Assembly: GCF_029543155.1 (NCBI RefSeq)
Contig: NZ_JARQXA010000004.1
Location: 62,001-126,000, forward strand
Length of the DNA: 64,000 bases
Reading direction: 5' to 3'
Source: Sphingomonas sp. HITSZ_GF
GTDB lineage: Bacteria; Pseudomonadota; Alphaproteobacteria; Sphingomonadales; Sphingomonadaceae
Part shown: piece after piece, positions 17,208 through 27,070 of the stretch
Numbering within the stretch: the stretch's first letter is position 1
How the letters are laid out: every line of letters starts with the position of its first letter
Notes under the pieces: generated by a model
The model's input: only the letters and a program-made list of their open reading frames with translations
What the model was told of the DNA's origin: nothing
Databases searched by the model: none
Position numbers and translations under genes: made by a program

Positions 17208-19868
17208 ATGGGGATCCGGGGATTTCTTATCGGTACCGCCAGCGCGATGGCGCTGCTCAGCGGCGCCGCGCATGCACAAGACACCACGCCGCCCGCGGCC
17301 GATGACGGCGAGATCGTCGTCACCGGCTTCCGCGCTTCGCTTGCCCAGTCGATCGACGCCAAGCGCAAGGCCGATGCGATCGTCGACTCGATCTCGGCCG
17401 AAGATGTCGGCAAGTTTCCCAACACCAACGTCGCCGAAGCGCTGACGCTGGTTCCGGGCGTCACCGTCGACCGCCAGTTCGGCCAGGGCGAGAAGGTCTC
17501 GATCCTCGGCACCGATCCGGCGCTGAACCGCACGCTGCTCAACGGCCAGACGGTCGCCTCGGCCGACTGGTTCATCCTCGACAATCCGGGCCGCACCTTC
17601 AACTATGCGCTGCTCGCGCCGCAGCTCGTCAACCGCGTCGACGTCTATAAGTCGGTCGAATCGCGGATCGACGAAGGCTCGATCGGCGGCACCGTCAACG
17701 TGCTCACCCGCAAGCCGCTCGACCTGAAGCCGCTCGTCGTCGCCGGCTCGCTCAGCTACCTCTATGTCGATCGCTCGAAGAAGGGCGACGTGCAGGGCTC
17801 GGCGCTGGTCAGCTGGCACAATGAGAGCGATACCTTCGGCGTCCTCGCCTCGTTCCAGCGCAGCAAGGACCAGCTGCGCCGCGACGGCCTGGAGAGCTAC
17901 GGCACGATCAACGCGAACTTCTGGAACGGCGTGAACGACGCCGGCACCAGCTCGATCACCACGGGCAACTGCACCGGCACCTGCGCGACCACGCTGGCCG
18001 CGAACCCGACCGCCAAGTTCCCGAACGCGTTCGGCACTTCCTATTTCGAGCAGACCCGCGAGCGCCTGACCTATTCGGCGACGGCGCAGTGGAAGCCGGT
18101 CGAGGAGCTGACGATCACTGCCGACTGGCTGCGCATCGACGCGACCTATGACAATCTCAACCAGTCGATGTACGCCTTCCCGGGCAATGTCTGGAACAGC
18201 GCCGGCGCGCTGACCGGGCTGACCGTGCAGGACGGCATCGTCACGAAGGCGAGCTTCCACAACGCGCTCTCGGTGCTCGACGCGCAGTACCGCGTCGCCG
18301 AGATGCACTCGCAGACCTTCCACGGCCAGATCGGCTGGGATGACGTGCACTGGGACCTGAACGTCGAGGGCGGCGTGTCCGACGCGGACGGCGGCACCAA
18401 GAAGCAGGTGTTCCTCGAGTTCCTCAACTGGGCCGACTACACCGTCGACATCAGCGGCGCGCCCGACAAGCCCGGCACGATCAGCTATGGCAGCAACGTG
18501 CTCGGTAACCCGGCGGCGTTCGTCACCGACTCCGGCTGGAGCGGCAACCTGGTCAACAAGCCGACCACCGACAAGGAGCGCTATGGCCAGGCGGACTTCG
18601 GCCTGAAGTTCGACGGCGTGCTGAAGCGCATCCAGCTCGGCTACAAATATCGCCAGCACGAGACCGGCCAGCAATATGAGGGCGTCGCCCTTGCCGGCGC
18701 CAACGGCTTCACCCAGCCGGCGAGCGCCTTCGACACCAGCACCGTCTCCGGCAACTATCTGTCGGGCTTCGACGGCATCAACGACCAGATGGCCGGCCGC
18801 TTCATCATCAACGGCAATTCGATGGTGAACTATGTCCAGGGCCGTCCGAACCTGCCGGTGCCGTCCAAGTTCGCCGCCTCGGAATTCACTGCGGGCAACT
18901 GGGACATCAAGGAGCAGATCCACGCCTTCTACGCCCAGGCGAACTTCGATGCCGGCGGCTTCCGCGGCAATTTCGGCGTGCGCTACGTCCACACCGCGAC
19001 CGACAGCGCAGGCTATGTCTGCAAGCCGGGCGCGACCTGCAACGCGCAGACCGACTGGGTGTGGCAGACGACCAAGAGCAGCTACGACAATGTGCTGCCC
19101 AGCGTGAACATCATCGCCGACGTGAAGAAGGACCTGGTGTTCCGCTTCGCCGCGGCGCAGGTGATCGCCCGCCCGAACTATGCCGACGAGACCAACTATT
19201 TCTGGCTCTCCGACCAGATCCTCACCGGCGGCGGCGGCAACCCCGACCTGAAGCCCTACAAGTCGAACAACTTCAACGCGTCGCTCGAATGGTATCTGGC
19301 GCCGCGGGCGATCCTGTCGGGCGAGGTGTTCTACAAGGACATCAGCAACTACATCCTGACCCAGACGGTCGCGGAGCAGCACTTCAACACCTCGCAGAAC
19401 ATGGTGACGACCTATCAGATCGCCCGCCCGTTCAACGCGGGATCGGCCGAAGTGAAGGGCTTCGCCATCGCCTATCAGCAGAGCCTGGCCTTCGGCCTGG
19501 GCATCCTGGCGAACTACACCTATTCGGACGGCTCCTCGAGCACCGGCGCCGACCTGCCGTACAATTCGCGGCACCAGGCCAGCCTGAGCCCGTTCTTCGA
19601 GAGCGGCCCGGTGGCGCTGCGCGCGACCTATACCTGGCGCTCGAAATACTTCACGGGCATCGACCGCGGCGACCAGATGTATGTCCGCGACGCCGCCAAT
19701 GTGGACGTGTCGGCGACCTGGAACATCACCAAGGAAGTCGGCCTGACCCTGTCGGGCATGAACCTGACCGACAGCCAGTATTACGCCTATGCCAACACGC
19801 AGCGCCTGCCGCGCGGCGTGTACAAGAACGGCCGCAAGCTGCTCGCGACCGTGAACGTGAACTTCTGA
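17208..19868 (+). CDS. TonB-dependent receptor of the GlcNAc locus (TIGR01782 type)
   Basis: An 886-residue outer-membrane receptor. Signal peptide through AAHAQ (about residue 24), TonB box EIVVTGF, plug domain with PNTNVAEALTLVPGVTVDR and EGSIGGTVNVLTRKP, and a C-terminal barrel ending in VNVNF. The plug spelling is that of the TonB-Xanth-Caul subfamily, which imports oligosaccharides. By linkage to hexosaminidase, PTS and nag genes it probably takes up GlcNAc or chito-oligosaccharides. AGGGGATGAG precedes the ATG. It is followed by a strong terminator, which may allow receptor mRNA to exceed that of downstream genes. Confidence 0.92.
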   Translation: MGIRGFLIGTASAMALLSGAAHAQDTTPPAADDGEIVVTGFRASLAQSIDAKRKADAIVDSISAEDVGKFPNTNVAEALTLVPGVTVDRQFGQGEKVSILGTDPALNRTLLNGQTVASADWFILDNPGRTFNYALLAPQLVNRVDVYKSVESRIDEGSIGGTVNVLTRKPLDLKPLVVAGSLSYLYVDRSKKGDVQGSALVSWHNESDTFGVLASFQRSKDQLRRDGLESYGTINANFWNGVNDAGTSSITTGNCTGTCATTLAANPTAKFPNAFGTSYFEQTRERLTYSATAQWKPVEELTITADWLRIDATYDNLNQSMYAFPGNVWNSAGALTGLTVQDGIVTKASFHNALSVLDAQYRVAEMHSQTFHGQIGWDDVHWDLNVEGGVSDADGGTKKQVFLEFLNWADYTVDISGAPDKPGTISYGSNVLGNPAAFVTDSGWSGNLVNKPTTDKERYGQADFGLKFDGVLKRIQLGYKYRQHETGQQYEGVALAGANGFTQPASAFDTSTVSGNYLSGFDGINDQMAGRFIINGNSMVNYVQGRPNLPVPSKFAASEFTAGNWDIKEQIHAFYAQANFDAGGFRGNFGVRYVHTATDSAGYVCKPGATCNAQTDWVWQTTKSSYDNVLPSVNIIADVKKDLVFRFAAAQVIARPNYADETNYFWLSDQILTGGGGNPDLKPYKSNNFNASLEWYLAPRAILSGEVFYKDISNYILTQTVAEQHFNTSQNMVTTYQIARPFNAGSAEVKGFAIAYQQSLAFGLGILANYTYSDGSSSTGADLPYNSRHQASLSPFFESGPVALRATYTWRSKYFTGIDRGDQMYVRDAANVDVSATWNITKEVGLTLSGMNLTDSQYYAYANTQRLPRGVYKNGRKLLATVNVNF

Positions 19869-19891
19869 TCTCCAACCTGGTGTAGTGCACT

Positions 19892-19940
19892 GGGGCGGCG
19901 GATGGACGAGCGATCGCACCACCCGCCGCCCCTTTTTCTT
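19892..19940 (+). terminator. Rho-independent terminator after the TonB receptor gene
   Basis: GGGGCGGCGG (19892-19901) pairs perfectly with CCGCCGCCCC (19923-19932), followed by TTTTTCTT. It begins 23 bp after the receptor stop and separates it from the hexosaminidase-PTS genes. Confidence 0.85.
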
Positions 19941-20029
19941 ATCCGCGGGCCATGCACGCCCTGCATGCCGCGATTGCCTGGACCGCGAAGCCGCCTAAGC
20001 TCGCGGGATCCAAGCCGGGAGCCCCAAGC

Positions 20030-22300
20030 GTGATCACCCTCCGTCTCGCCATCCTCGCCGCCGCTGCCACTCTCGCCGCGGCCGTCCCTGCTTCGGCACA
20101 GCAGCTGCCGCGCCTGTTGCCGGCACCCGCCGCGATGCAGCCCGCGCCGGGCCGCTTCGCGCTGACCGCGAGCACGCCGGTGCTGGTGCCCGCCGGGGAT
20201 GCCGGCGCCCGGGCCGCGGCGGACCGGCTGATTGCGCTGCTCAAGCTTTCGCGCGGGCTCACGCTGCGCACCGCCGCCGCATCGCCGCATGCCGCGATCC
20301 GCTTCGTCCGCGGCGCGACCGGCAAGGCCGAGAGCTACAGGCTGGAGATCGGCGCGAACGGCGCGACGATCACTGCCGGCGACGATGCCGGGCTGCTCTA
20401 CGGCGCGGTCACGCTGTGGCAGACCGCCACCCAGGCGAGCGGCACCGGCGCGGTGACCCTGGCCGGCCTGAAGATCGACGACGCGCCGCGCTTCGGCTGG
20501 CGCGGGGTGATGCTCGACGTGGCGCGCAACTTCCGCTCGCCCGCCTATGTCCGCCAGCTGATCGACTGGATGGCGGTCAACAAGCTCAACACGCTCCACT
20601 GGCATCTGGTCGACGACCAGGGCTGGCGGATCGAAATCAAGAAATATCCCAAGCTGACCAGCGTCTCGGGCTGGCGCTATCCTGCGGTGGCGCCGGGCGC
20701 GCCGAAGCTGCCGCAGATGGGCGGCTTCTACACCCAGGCCGAGATTCGCTCGATCGTCGCCTATGCCGCCAAGCGCAACATCACCGTGGTGCCCGAGATC
20801 GAGATGCCGGGCCACGCCTTCGCGGCGATCCGCGCCTATCCCGAGCTGGCCAGCGCCCAGCCGGTGCCCAAGGGGATCGAGAGCGACGCCGGCATCTTCC
20901 CCTGGCTCTACAATGTCGACGACAAGACCTTCGGCTTCCTCGAGGACGTGCTCGGCGAAGTGATGGAGCTGTTCCCGTCCAAGTACATCCATGTCGGCGG
21001 GGACGAGGCGACCAAGGACCAGTGGAAGGCGTCGCCGGTCATCCAGGCGAAGATCAAGGCGCTGGGCCTCAAGGACGAGACGGCGCTGCAGGCGTGGTTC
21101 ATGCGCCGCATCGCCACCTATCTCCAGGCGCATGACCGCAAGCTGATCGGCTGGGACGAGATCCTGGAAGGCGACGACATGCCCGCCGATGCGACGGTGA
21201 CGTCGTGGCGCGGGATCAAGGGCGGCATCGAGGCCGCGAAGAAGGGCCATGACGCGGTGATGAGCCCGTCGCCGATCCTCTATCTCGACAACCGCCAGGG
21301 CTGGGGCCCGAACGAGCCGCCGGCGCGCGGCACGCTGATCGACCTCAAGCAGGTCTATGGCTACGACCCGGTCGACCAGATCCCGGCCGAGCAGCAGCAT
21401 CATATCCTGGGGCTCCAGGCGAATTTGTGGTCCGAGCGGATGCGCACCGATGCCCGGGCGAGCTGGGCGATCTTCCCGCGCGCCAACGCCGTGGCCGAGA
21501 TCGGCTGGTCGAAGCCCGAGGGGCGCGACTATGCAGAGTTCGTCCAGCGGCTGGTGCCGCAGCTCGCGCGGATGAAGCCGCTGGGGCTCGATGCGGCGAC
21601 CAGCGCCTTCGAAGTGCATCCCAAGCTCGACTACAAGGCGGGCGCCAAGACCGTGACGGTGGCGCTGGAGAACCAGTCGGGGCTGGCGATGCGCTACACC
21701 ACCGACGGCACGCCGGTGACCGCCCGCTCGCCGCTCTACAGCGCGCCGATCGAGATGCAGCTGCCGACGCGGCTGCGCGCCGCGAGCTTCCTGGCGGACA
21801 GCAGCGTCGGCGGGGCGATCGACCGGATGGTCGACGGGCGCGCGGTGCGCTTCCGCACCGACGAGGACATCAAGACCTGCGCCGGCAAGGTAGTGCTGGG
21901 GATCGAGGACGATTATCCGGCGACCGGCAAGCGCGCGGTGTTCCTCGTCGATATCTTCCAGCCCTGCTGGCAGTGGAACGACGCCCCGACCGGCGGGGTG
22001 AAGGCCGTGGCGCTCACCGTCGGGCAGATCCCGTTCAACTTCCAGCTGGGCAAGGACATCGACCATGTGAAGATCCCGCCGGCGGCGACGCCCGCGGGCG
22101 AGTTCCGCGTCCATGCCGGCACCTGCACCGGGCCGATCCTGGCGACGCTGCCGCTGGCCGCGGCGGTGGGCAATCCGGGGCTGACCCGGCTGCTCGCGCC
22201 GTTGCCGCTCAGGCAGGGCAACGAGAATATCTGCATCGACTATGCCTCGAACGGCGTGAATCCGATGTGGGCGCTGGAATCGGTGGAGCTGGTCCCTTGA
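20030..22300 (+). CDS. Beta-N-acetylhexosaminidase, GH20
   Basis: A 756-residue secreted enzyme removing terminal GlcNAc from chito-oligosaccharides. Signal peptide (LAILAAAATLAAAVPASAQ), N-terminal GH20b domain, catalytic GH20 barrel with HVGGDEATKDQW holding the Asp-Glu pair (D325, E326), then a C-terminal chitobiase-type and extra beta-domain. I chose GTG 20030, which has GGGAG 8 bp upstream and gives a clean signal peptide; a longer in-frame ATG at 19952 adds a stretch that does not look like a signal. The stop overlaps the TTG of the PTS gene. Confidence 0.92.
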   Translation: MITLRLAILAAAATLAAAVPASAQQLPRLLPAPAAMQPAPGRFALTASTPVLVPAGDAGARAAADRLIALLKLSRGLTLRTAAASPHAAIRFVRGATGKAESYRLEIGANGATITAGDDAGLLYGAVTLWQTATQASGTGAVTLAGLKIDDAPRFGWRGVMLDVARNFRSPAYVRQLIDWMAVNKLNTLHWHLVDDQGWRIEIKKYPKLTSVSGWRYPAVAPGAPKLPQMGGFYTQAEIRSIVAYAAKRNITVVPEIEMPGHAFAAIRAYPELASAQPVPKGIESDAGIFPWLYNVDDKTFGFLEDVLGEVMELFPSKYIHVGGDEATKDQWKASPVIQAKIKALGLKDETALQAWFMRRIATYLQAHDRKLIGWDEILEGDDMPADATVTSWRGIKGGIEAAKKGHDAVMSPSPILYLDNRQGWGPNEPPARGTLIDLKQVYGYDPVDQIPAEQQHHILGLQANLWSERMRTDARASWAIFPRANAVAEIGWSKPEGRDYAEFVQRLVPQLARMKPLGLDAATSAFEVHPKLDYKAGAKTVTVALENQSGLAMRYTTDGTPVTARSPLYSAPIEMQLPTRLRAASFLADSSVGGAIDRMVDGRAVRFRTDEDIKTCAGKVVLGIEDDYPATGKRAVFLVDIFQPCWQWNDAPTGGVKAVALTVGQIPFNFQLGKDIDHVKIPPAATPAGEFRVHAGTCTGPILATLPLAAAVGNPGLTRLLAPLPLRQGNENICIDYASNGVNPMWALESVELVP

Positions 22301-24753
22301 GCGATGCCGTTTCGCTGACCGCCCCGTTCGCGGGGTGGCTGGCACCCCTGGAGGAAGTGCCCGACCCCGTCTTCGCCGAGCGGATGATGGGAGACGGCTT
22401 CGCGATCGACCCGGTCGAGGGCGTGCTGCGCGCGCCGGCCGCGGCCGAGGTGATCAATGTCCCCGAAAGCGGGCATGCGGTGACGCTGCGGCTCGACAAC
22501 GGCGCCGATCTGCTGCTGCACATCGGGCTGGAGACGGTGGCGCTGGGCGGCAAGGGCTTTGCCGCCAGGGTGGCGGCGGGCGAGCGGGTCGCGCAGGGCC
22601 AGGCGCTGATCGAATTCGACCTCGACGCCGTCGCCACCGCCGCGCGCGCCCTGATCACTCCGGTCATCATGGCGAGCGAAGGTTACACGCTCGAGCTCGG
22701 TTCGCTGGGCCGGGCGGTGGCCGCCGGGGCGGTTGTCGGGCAGGTCCTGCGGACGGACGCGATCGTTGCGGACGCTATGGCCTCCGATGTTGGCGCCGAG
22801 CGTGTCGTGCGGGTCACTGCGGCCAACGGCATCCATGCGCGCCCCGCCGCGCGCATCGTCGCCGCGCTCAAGCCCTTCCTTGCCGAAGTGGCGCTGCATG
22901 CCGCGGATCGCAGCGCCAATGCGCGCAGCACGATCGCGCTGCTCGGGCTGGGCGCGGGCAAGGACGAGGAAGTGCGCATCGTCGCGCGCGGCGGCGACGC
23001 CCAGGCCGCGGTCGATGCCGTGGCGGAGCTTATCCTCGCCAATTTCCACGAGGCCGCGCACGCATCGGTGGCCAAGGCGTCCGCACCCGCGAACGCCGGC
23101 CCGGTCCGCGCCGCGCCCGGGCTCGCCATCGGCCAGGCCTTTCAGCTGCGCAGCGCCGATCTCGACGTGCCCGAGAACGGCACGGGCATCGCCGCCGAGC
23201 AGGCGGCGCTGGCCAGCGCGACCGCCGCCACCGCCGCCGGGCTCGACGGCGCACACGGCACTGCCGCCGAGATCGCCGAGGCGCACCGCGCGCTGCTCGC
23301 CGATCCCGAGCTCGCCGCCACCGCCGCGCGCCACATCGCCGAGGGGCGCAGCGCCGCCTTTGCCTGGCGCGCCGCCACGCAGGACGCCCGCGCCGCGCTG
23401 CGCGCCACCGGCGACGCATTGCTGATCGAGCGCATCGCCGACCTCACCGACCTGGAGCGCCAGGTGATCGGGCGGTTGATGGGCGACACCGCCGGACCGA
23501 AGCTCACCATTCCCAAGGGCACGGTGTTGTTCGCCGATGACCTGCTGCCCTCGCAGTTCCTCAACCTCGACACCGCGCGGCTCGCCGGGATCGTCACCGC
23601 GCAGGGCGGGCCGACCTCGCACGTCGCGATCCTCGCCGCCTCGGCCGGGGTGCCGATGCTGGTCGCCGCCGGCGAGAGCGTGCTGGCGATCGCCGACGGC
23701 ACGCCGGTGATCCTCGATGCCGATGCCGGTACGCTCACCGTCGACCCCGATGCCGATGCGCTGGCCGAGGCGAGCACGCGGCTTTCGGCGTTGCGGGAAC
23801 GCCGCGCCCGCGAACTGGCTACTGCGCACACCGCCGCGCACACGGCGGACCGGGTGCGGATCGAAGTCTTCGCCAATCTCGGCTCGGTCGCCGATGCCGC
23901 CGCCGCGGTGAGCGCCGGCGCCGAAGGCTGCGGGCTGCTGCGCACCGAATTCCTGTTCCTCGAGCGCGAGACCGCGCCGAGCGAGGAGGAGCAGCGCGAG
24001 ACCTATTCGGCGATCGCGACGACGCTGGGCGAGCGCCCGCTGATCGTGCGCACGCTCGACATCGGCGGCGACAAGCCGGTGCCCTATCTGCCGATGGAGC
24101 GCGAGGAGAACCCGGCGCTCGGCCTGCGCGGCGTGCGGCTGACGACGGCAAGGCCCGACCTGATGCGCATCCAGCTGCGCGCGATCCTGCGCGCGGTGCC
24201 CGCCGCCCAGTGCCGGATCATGCTGCCGATGGTCGCCGACCTGGGCGATTACCGGCCGGTGCGGGCGCTGCTCGACGAAGTGCGCGCCGAGCTTGGCGTG
24301 CGCGAGGCGATCCCGCTCGGCGTGATGATCGAGACCCCCGCCGCCGCGCTGCTCGCCGGGCAGATCGCGCGCGAAGCCGATTTCCTGTCGATCGGCACCA
24401 ACGACCTGACGCAATACACGCTCGCCGCCGATCGCGGGAACGCCGCGGTGTCGCAGCGGATCGACGCGATGCACCCCGCGGTGCTGCGCCTCGTCCGCGA
24501 AGTCGGCAAGGGCGCCGCCGCGGCCGGCCGCTGGGCCGGGATGTGCGGCGGACTCGCTTCCGATCCGCTCGCCGCGCCGATCCTGATAGGGCTGGGCATC
24601 ACCGAGCTGAGCGCAACGCCGGCGCAGGTGCCCGGCGTGAAGGCTGCGGTCGCCCGGTTCGACATGGCGGCGTGCAAGGCGCTTGCCGACAAGGCATGCG
24701 ACGCCCAATCCGCGGCGGAAGTCCGCGCTCTCGCCATGGAGGCGTCCGCATGA
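22297..24753 (+). CDS. PTS EIIA(Glc-type)-HPr-EI fusion protein
   Basis: An 818-residue fusion carrying the whole cytosolic phosphoryl chain for GlcNAc uptake. EIIA: LLLHIGLETV with H75. HPr: NGIHARPAA with H180. Enzyme I: swivel-domain GGPTSHVAILA with H442, then PEP-binding motifs LRTEFLF and SIGTNDLTQYTL. The phosphoryl group would run PEP, EI, HPr, EIIA, then EIIB of the next gene. The TTG start (TTGA overlap with the hexosaminidase stop, GGAG 8 bp upstream) is the only one giving a full EIIA N-terminus. All phospho-histidines are intact. Overlaps nagE by 4 bp. Confidence 0.92.
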   Translation: MSDAVSLTAPFAGWLAPLEEVPDPVFAERMMGDGFAIDPVEGVLRAPAAAEVINVPESGHAVTLRLDNGADLLLHIGLETVALGGKGFAARVAAGERVAQGQALIEFDLDAVATAARALITPVIMASEGYTLELGSLGRAVAAGAVVGQVLRTDAIVADAMASDVGAERVVRVTAANGIHARPAARIVAALKPFLAEVALHAADRSANARSTIALLGLGAGKDEEVRIVARGGDAQAAVDAVAELILANFHEAAHASVAKASAPANAGPVRAAPGLAIGQAFQLRSADLDVPENGTGIAAEQAALASATAATAAGLDGAHGTAAEIAEAHRALLADPELAATAARHIAEGRSAAFAWRAATQDARAALRATGDALLIERIADLTDLERQVIGRLMGDTAGPKLTIPKGTVLFADDLLPSQFLNLDTARLAGIVTAQGGPTSHVAILAASAGVPMLVAAGESVLAIADGTPVILDADAGTLTVDPDADALAEASTRLSALRERRARELATAHTAAHTADRVRIEVFANLGSVADAAAAVSAGAEGCGLLRTEFLFLERETAPSEEEQRETYSAIATTLGERPLIVRTLDIGGDKPVPYLPMEREENPALGLRGVRLTTARPDLMRIQLRAILRAVPAAQCRIMLPMVADLGDYRPVRALLDEVRAELGVREAIPLGVMIETPAAALLAGQIAREADFLSIGTNDLTQYTLAADRGNAAVSQRIDAMHPAVLRLVREVGKGAAAAGRWAGMCGGLASDPLAAPILIGLGITELSATPAQVPGVKAAVARFDMAACKALADKACDAQSAAEVRALAMEASA

Positions 24754-26462
24754 GCTTCAGTCCTTCCGCCCTGCTCTCCAAGGCGCAGCCGCTCGGCCGC
24801 GCGCTGATGCTGCCGATCGCGGTGCTGCCGATCGCGGCGCTGCTGCTGCGCCTGGGCCAGGCCGACATGCTCGATGTGCCGTTCATCGCGGCGGCGGGCG
24901 ATGCGATCTTCTCGAACCTCGGCCTGCTCTTCGCCGCCGGCGTGGCAGTGGGGCTGGCGAAGGAAAATCACGGCGCGGCCTCGCTCGCCGGCGTGGTCAC
25001 CTATCTGGTCGCGACCGAAGGCGCCAAGGTGCTGCTGCACCTGCCGCCCGATCTTGCCGGCGCGGCGGCGCTCGAACAGGCGGCGTGGCGCGCCAAGGAA
25101 ATCTCCAAGCTGAGCGTGCCGGTGGGCATCTCGTCAGGCATCGTCGCCGGGCTGCTCTACAACCGCTTCCACGCGATCAAGCTGCCCGATTACCTGTCCT
25201 TCTTCGGCGGGCGGCGCTTCGTGCCGATCGTCTCGGGGCTCGCGGGCCTCGTGTTCGCCGCCGCCTTTGGCCTCGGCTTTCCGTGGTTCGAGGCGGGGAT
25301 CGACGCGCTCAGCCACTGGGTACTCGGCGCCGGATCGCTGGGGCTGTTCCTCTACGGGCTGCTCAACCGGCTGCTGCTGATCACCGGGTTGCACCACATC
25401 ATCAACAACATCGCCTGGTTCCTGCTCGGCGACTTCCACGGCGCGACCGGCGACATCAAGCGCTTCTTCGCGGGCGATCCGACGGCGGGATCGTTCATGG
25501 CCGGCTTCTTCCCGGTGATGATGTTCGGCCTGCCCGCCGCCTGCCTGGCGATGTACCGCAACGCGCTGCCCGAGCGGCGCAAGGCGGTGGGCGGCCTGCT
25601 GCTGTCGCTGGCGCTGACCTCGCTGCTCACCGGCGTGACCGAGCCGATCGAGTTCAGCTTCATCTTCCTCGCGCCGGTGCTCTATCTGATCCATGCGGTG
25701 CTGACCGGCGCGGCGATGGTGCTGATGGACCTGCTCGGCGTGAAGCTGGGCTTCGGCTTCTCGGCGGGGCTGTTCGACTATGTGCTGAACTATGGGCTGG
25801 CGACCAAGCCGCTGCTGCTGATCCCGGTCGGGCTGGCCTATGCCGCGATCTATTACTTCACCTTCAGCTGGTGCATCCGCCGCTTCAACCTGAAGACGCC
25901 GGGGCGCGAGCCGCTGGAGGAGACGGTTTCGGCCGAAGCGGAGGCTGGCGACCGCGGCACCGCGATCGCGCTGGCGCTGGGCGGGGCGGCGAACATCCGC
26001 TCGGTCGATGCCTGCACCACCCGGCTGCGGCTGGTGCTGGTCGACAATGGCCAGGCGGACGAGGCGCGATTGAAGGCGCTGGGCGCGCGCGGCGTGATCA
26101 AGCTGCAGGGCGGCGGGTTGCAGGTGGTGCTGGGGCCGATCGCCGACCAGGTCGCGGCCGAAGTGCGCGTCGCGGTAGGCGCGGGCGTGGCGGCACCGGT
26201 CGCGGCGCCGGTCGCTGCGGTCCCGGCTGCGGGCGGCGATACCGGCGCGATCCGCGCGGCGCTGGGCTCGGCCCGGGTGCTGGGCGTCTCCGCCAATGCG
26301 ACGCGGGTGCTGATCGACGTCGCCGATCCGGCGGCGCTGGATCTCGCCGCGCTCGGCACGGTGGCGCGGCAGGCAGTGGTTTCCGGCAACCGGCTGCACC
26401 TGATCCTGGGCGACGGCGCCGCGGGGATCGGGGCGGCGCTCAGGGCCGAGCTGCTGGGCTAG
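24750..26462 (+). CDS. nagE: GlcNAc-specific PTS EIIC-EIIB permease with extra degenerate EIIB-like domain
   Basis: A 570-residue permease. The EIIC part (about 1-385) begins MSFSPSALLSKAQPLGRALMLPIAVLPIAALLL-like, with the conserved GLHHIINNI and TGVTEPIEF motifs. EIIB follows with VDACTTRLRL (phospho-cysteine C422). After an Ala/Val/Pro-rich linker, residues about 495-570 look like a second EIIB fold (SANATRVLIDVAD) in which the cysteine position is lost. No EIIA is present because EIIA is in the preceding fusion. ATGA overlap with the previous gene. Confidence 0.92.
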   Translation: MSFSPSALLSKAQPLGRALMLPIAVLPIAALLLRLGQADMLDVPFIAAAGDAIFSNLGLLFAAGVAVGLAKENHGAASLAGVVTYLVATEGAKVLLHLPPDLAGAAALEQAAWRAKEISKLSVPVGISSGIVAGLLYNRFHAIKLPDYLSFFGGRRFVPIVSGLAGLVFAAAFGLGFPWFEAGIDALSHWVLGAGSLGLFLYGLLNRLLLITGLHHIINNIAWFLLGDFHGATGDIKRFFAGDPTAGSFMAGFFPVMMFGLPAACLAMYRNALPERRKAVGGLLLSLALTSLLTGVTEPIEFSFIFLAPVLYLIHAVLTGAAMVLMDLLGVKLGFGFSAGLFDYVLNYGLATKPLLLIPVGLAYAAIYYFTFSWCIRRFNLKTPGREPLEETVSAEAEAGDRGTAIALALGGAANIRSVDACTTRLRLVLVDNGQADEARLKALGARGVIKLQGGGLQVVLGPIADQVAAEVRVAVGAGVAAPVAAPVAAVPAAGGDTGAIRAALGSARVLGVSANATRVLIDVADPAALDLAALGTVARQAVVSGNRLHLILGDGAAGIGAALRAELLG

Positions 26463-26512
26463 CGTCCCCGGAAAAGCCGCGACACAGAGTTTCTCTACCG
26501 GTTCGCTTGTGA

Positions 26513-26539
26513 CCCTGGGCCCCGGCTTCCGCCGGGGAA
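26513..26539. repeat. Single REP-like arm
   Basis: Identical to 14030-14056 except for one base in the loop (TTCC in place of TTTC). Hairpin CCCCGGC-TTCC-GCCGGGG. It lies between the convergent ends of nagE and a small membrane-protein gene. Confidence 0.75.
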
Positions 26540-26571
26540 CTGGTTAGTGCGGCAGTGCCACTCTTTTACGA

Positions 26572-27024
26572 TCAGGACGCCGTCTCGCCGGGCGTGGTCT
26601 CGGCGGGCTCGCCGGGCGCTTCCTCCGGCGCGGTCCAGGAGCCGCGCTGGGGCGTGACCACCGGCACGGGGATCGACAGCGGGCCGGGCAATGCCGCCTG
26701 CGCCTCGGCCTCGGGCACCGGATCGAGATCGATCGCGGCGGCGCGCTGATAGTCGGCGGGCTCGGCCGGGCGGGCAATGGTCACGCGCGGCGGATAGGGG
26801 TTCTCGGGATAGATCGGTGCGGGCGCGGCGCGGCTGACCGGATAATAGCCGGCACTGTCGGCATTGGCGGCGATCGCGCCCGACGTGCCCGGCGGCGGCG
26901 TGTTCTTGTAGAATTCGAAGGCCCCTGAGCGGGCATAGTTGCCAAGGCCGATCCCGGCCAGTCCGCCGCCGCACAGCGCCACTGCGCCACACACCAGCAA
27001 TGCCTTTCGCGCCGTCGTCACCAT
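26572..27024 (-). CDS. Uncharacterised single-pass membrane or exported protein
   Basis: A 150-residue protein with one N-terminal hydrophobic segment (LLVCGAVALCGGGLAGIGLG) and a proline-rich, probably disordered periplasmic remainder containing short Tyr/Pro motifs (YPENPYPPR) and an acidic Pro/Glu/Thr tail. No family recognised. Start ATG 27022-27024 is preferred because the longer frame upstream is in antisense to the peptidase gene. It lies 46 bp after that gene on the same strand. Confidence 0.6.
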   Translation of the reverse strand: MVTTARKALLVCGAVALCGGGLAGIGLGNYARSGAFEFYKNTPPPGTSGAIAANADSAGYYPVSRAAPAPIYPENPYPPRVTIARPAEPADYQRAAAIDLDPVPEAEAQAALPGPLSIPVPVVTPQRGSWTAPEEAPGEPAETTPGETAS

Positions 27025-27070
27025 CGCAAGCCTCCGAGCGGCAAAACCGTCGGCGAGGCCCGGCTGTTCC

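Noticed and set aside
17043..19922. A 959-codon minus-strand frame opposite the GlcNAc TonB receptor gene (and similar frames opposite the hexosaminidase and the PTS fusion).
   Set aside because: Composition is low-complexity (Arg/Ala/Val/Gly/His) without motifs, while the plus frame has a full receptor with signal peptide, plug and barrel.
21427..22296. Upstream extension of the PTS fusion frame to 21427.
   Set aside because: It overlaps the catalytic and C-terminal part of the GH20 gene in another frame and has no protein-like content; TTG 22297 has a ribosome site.
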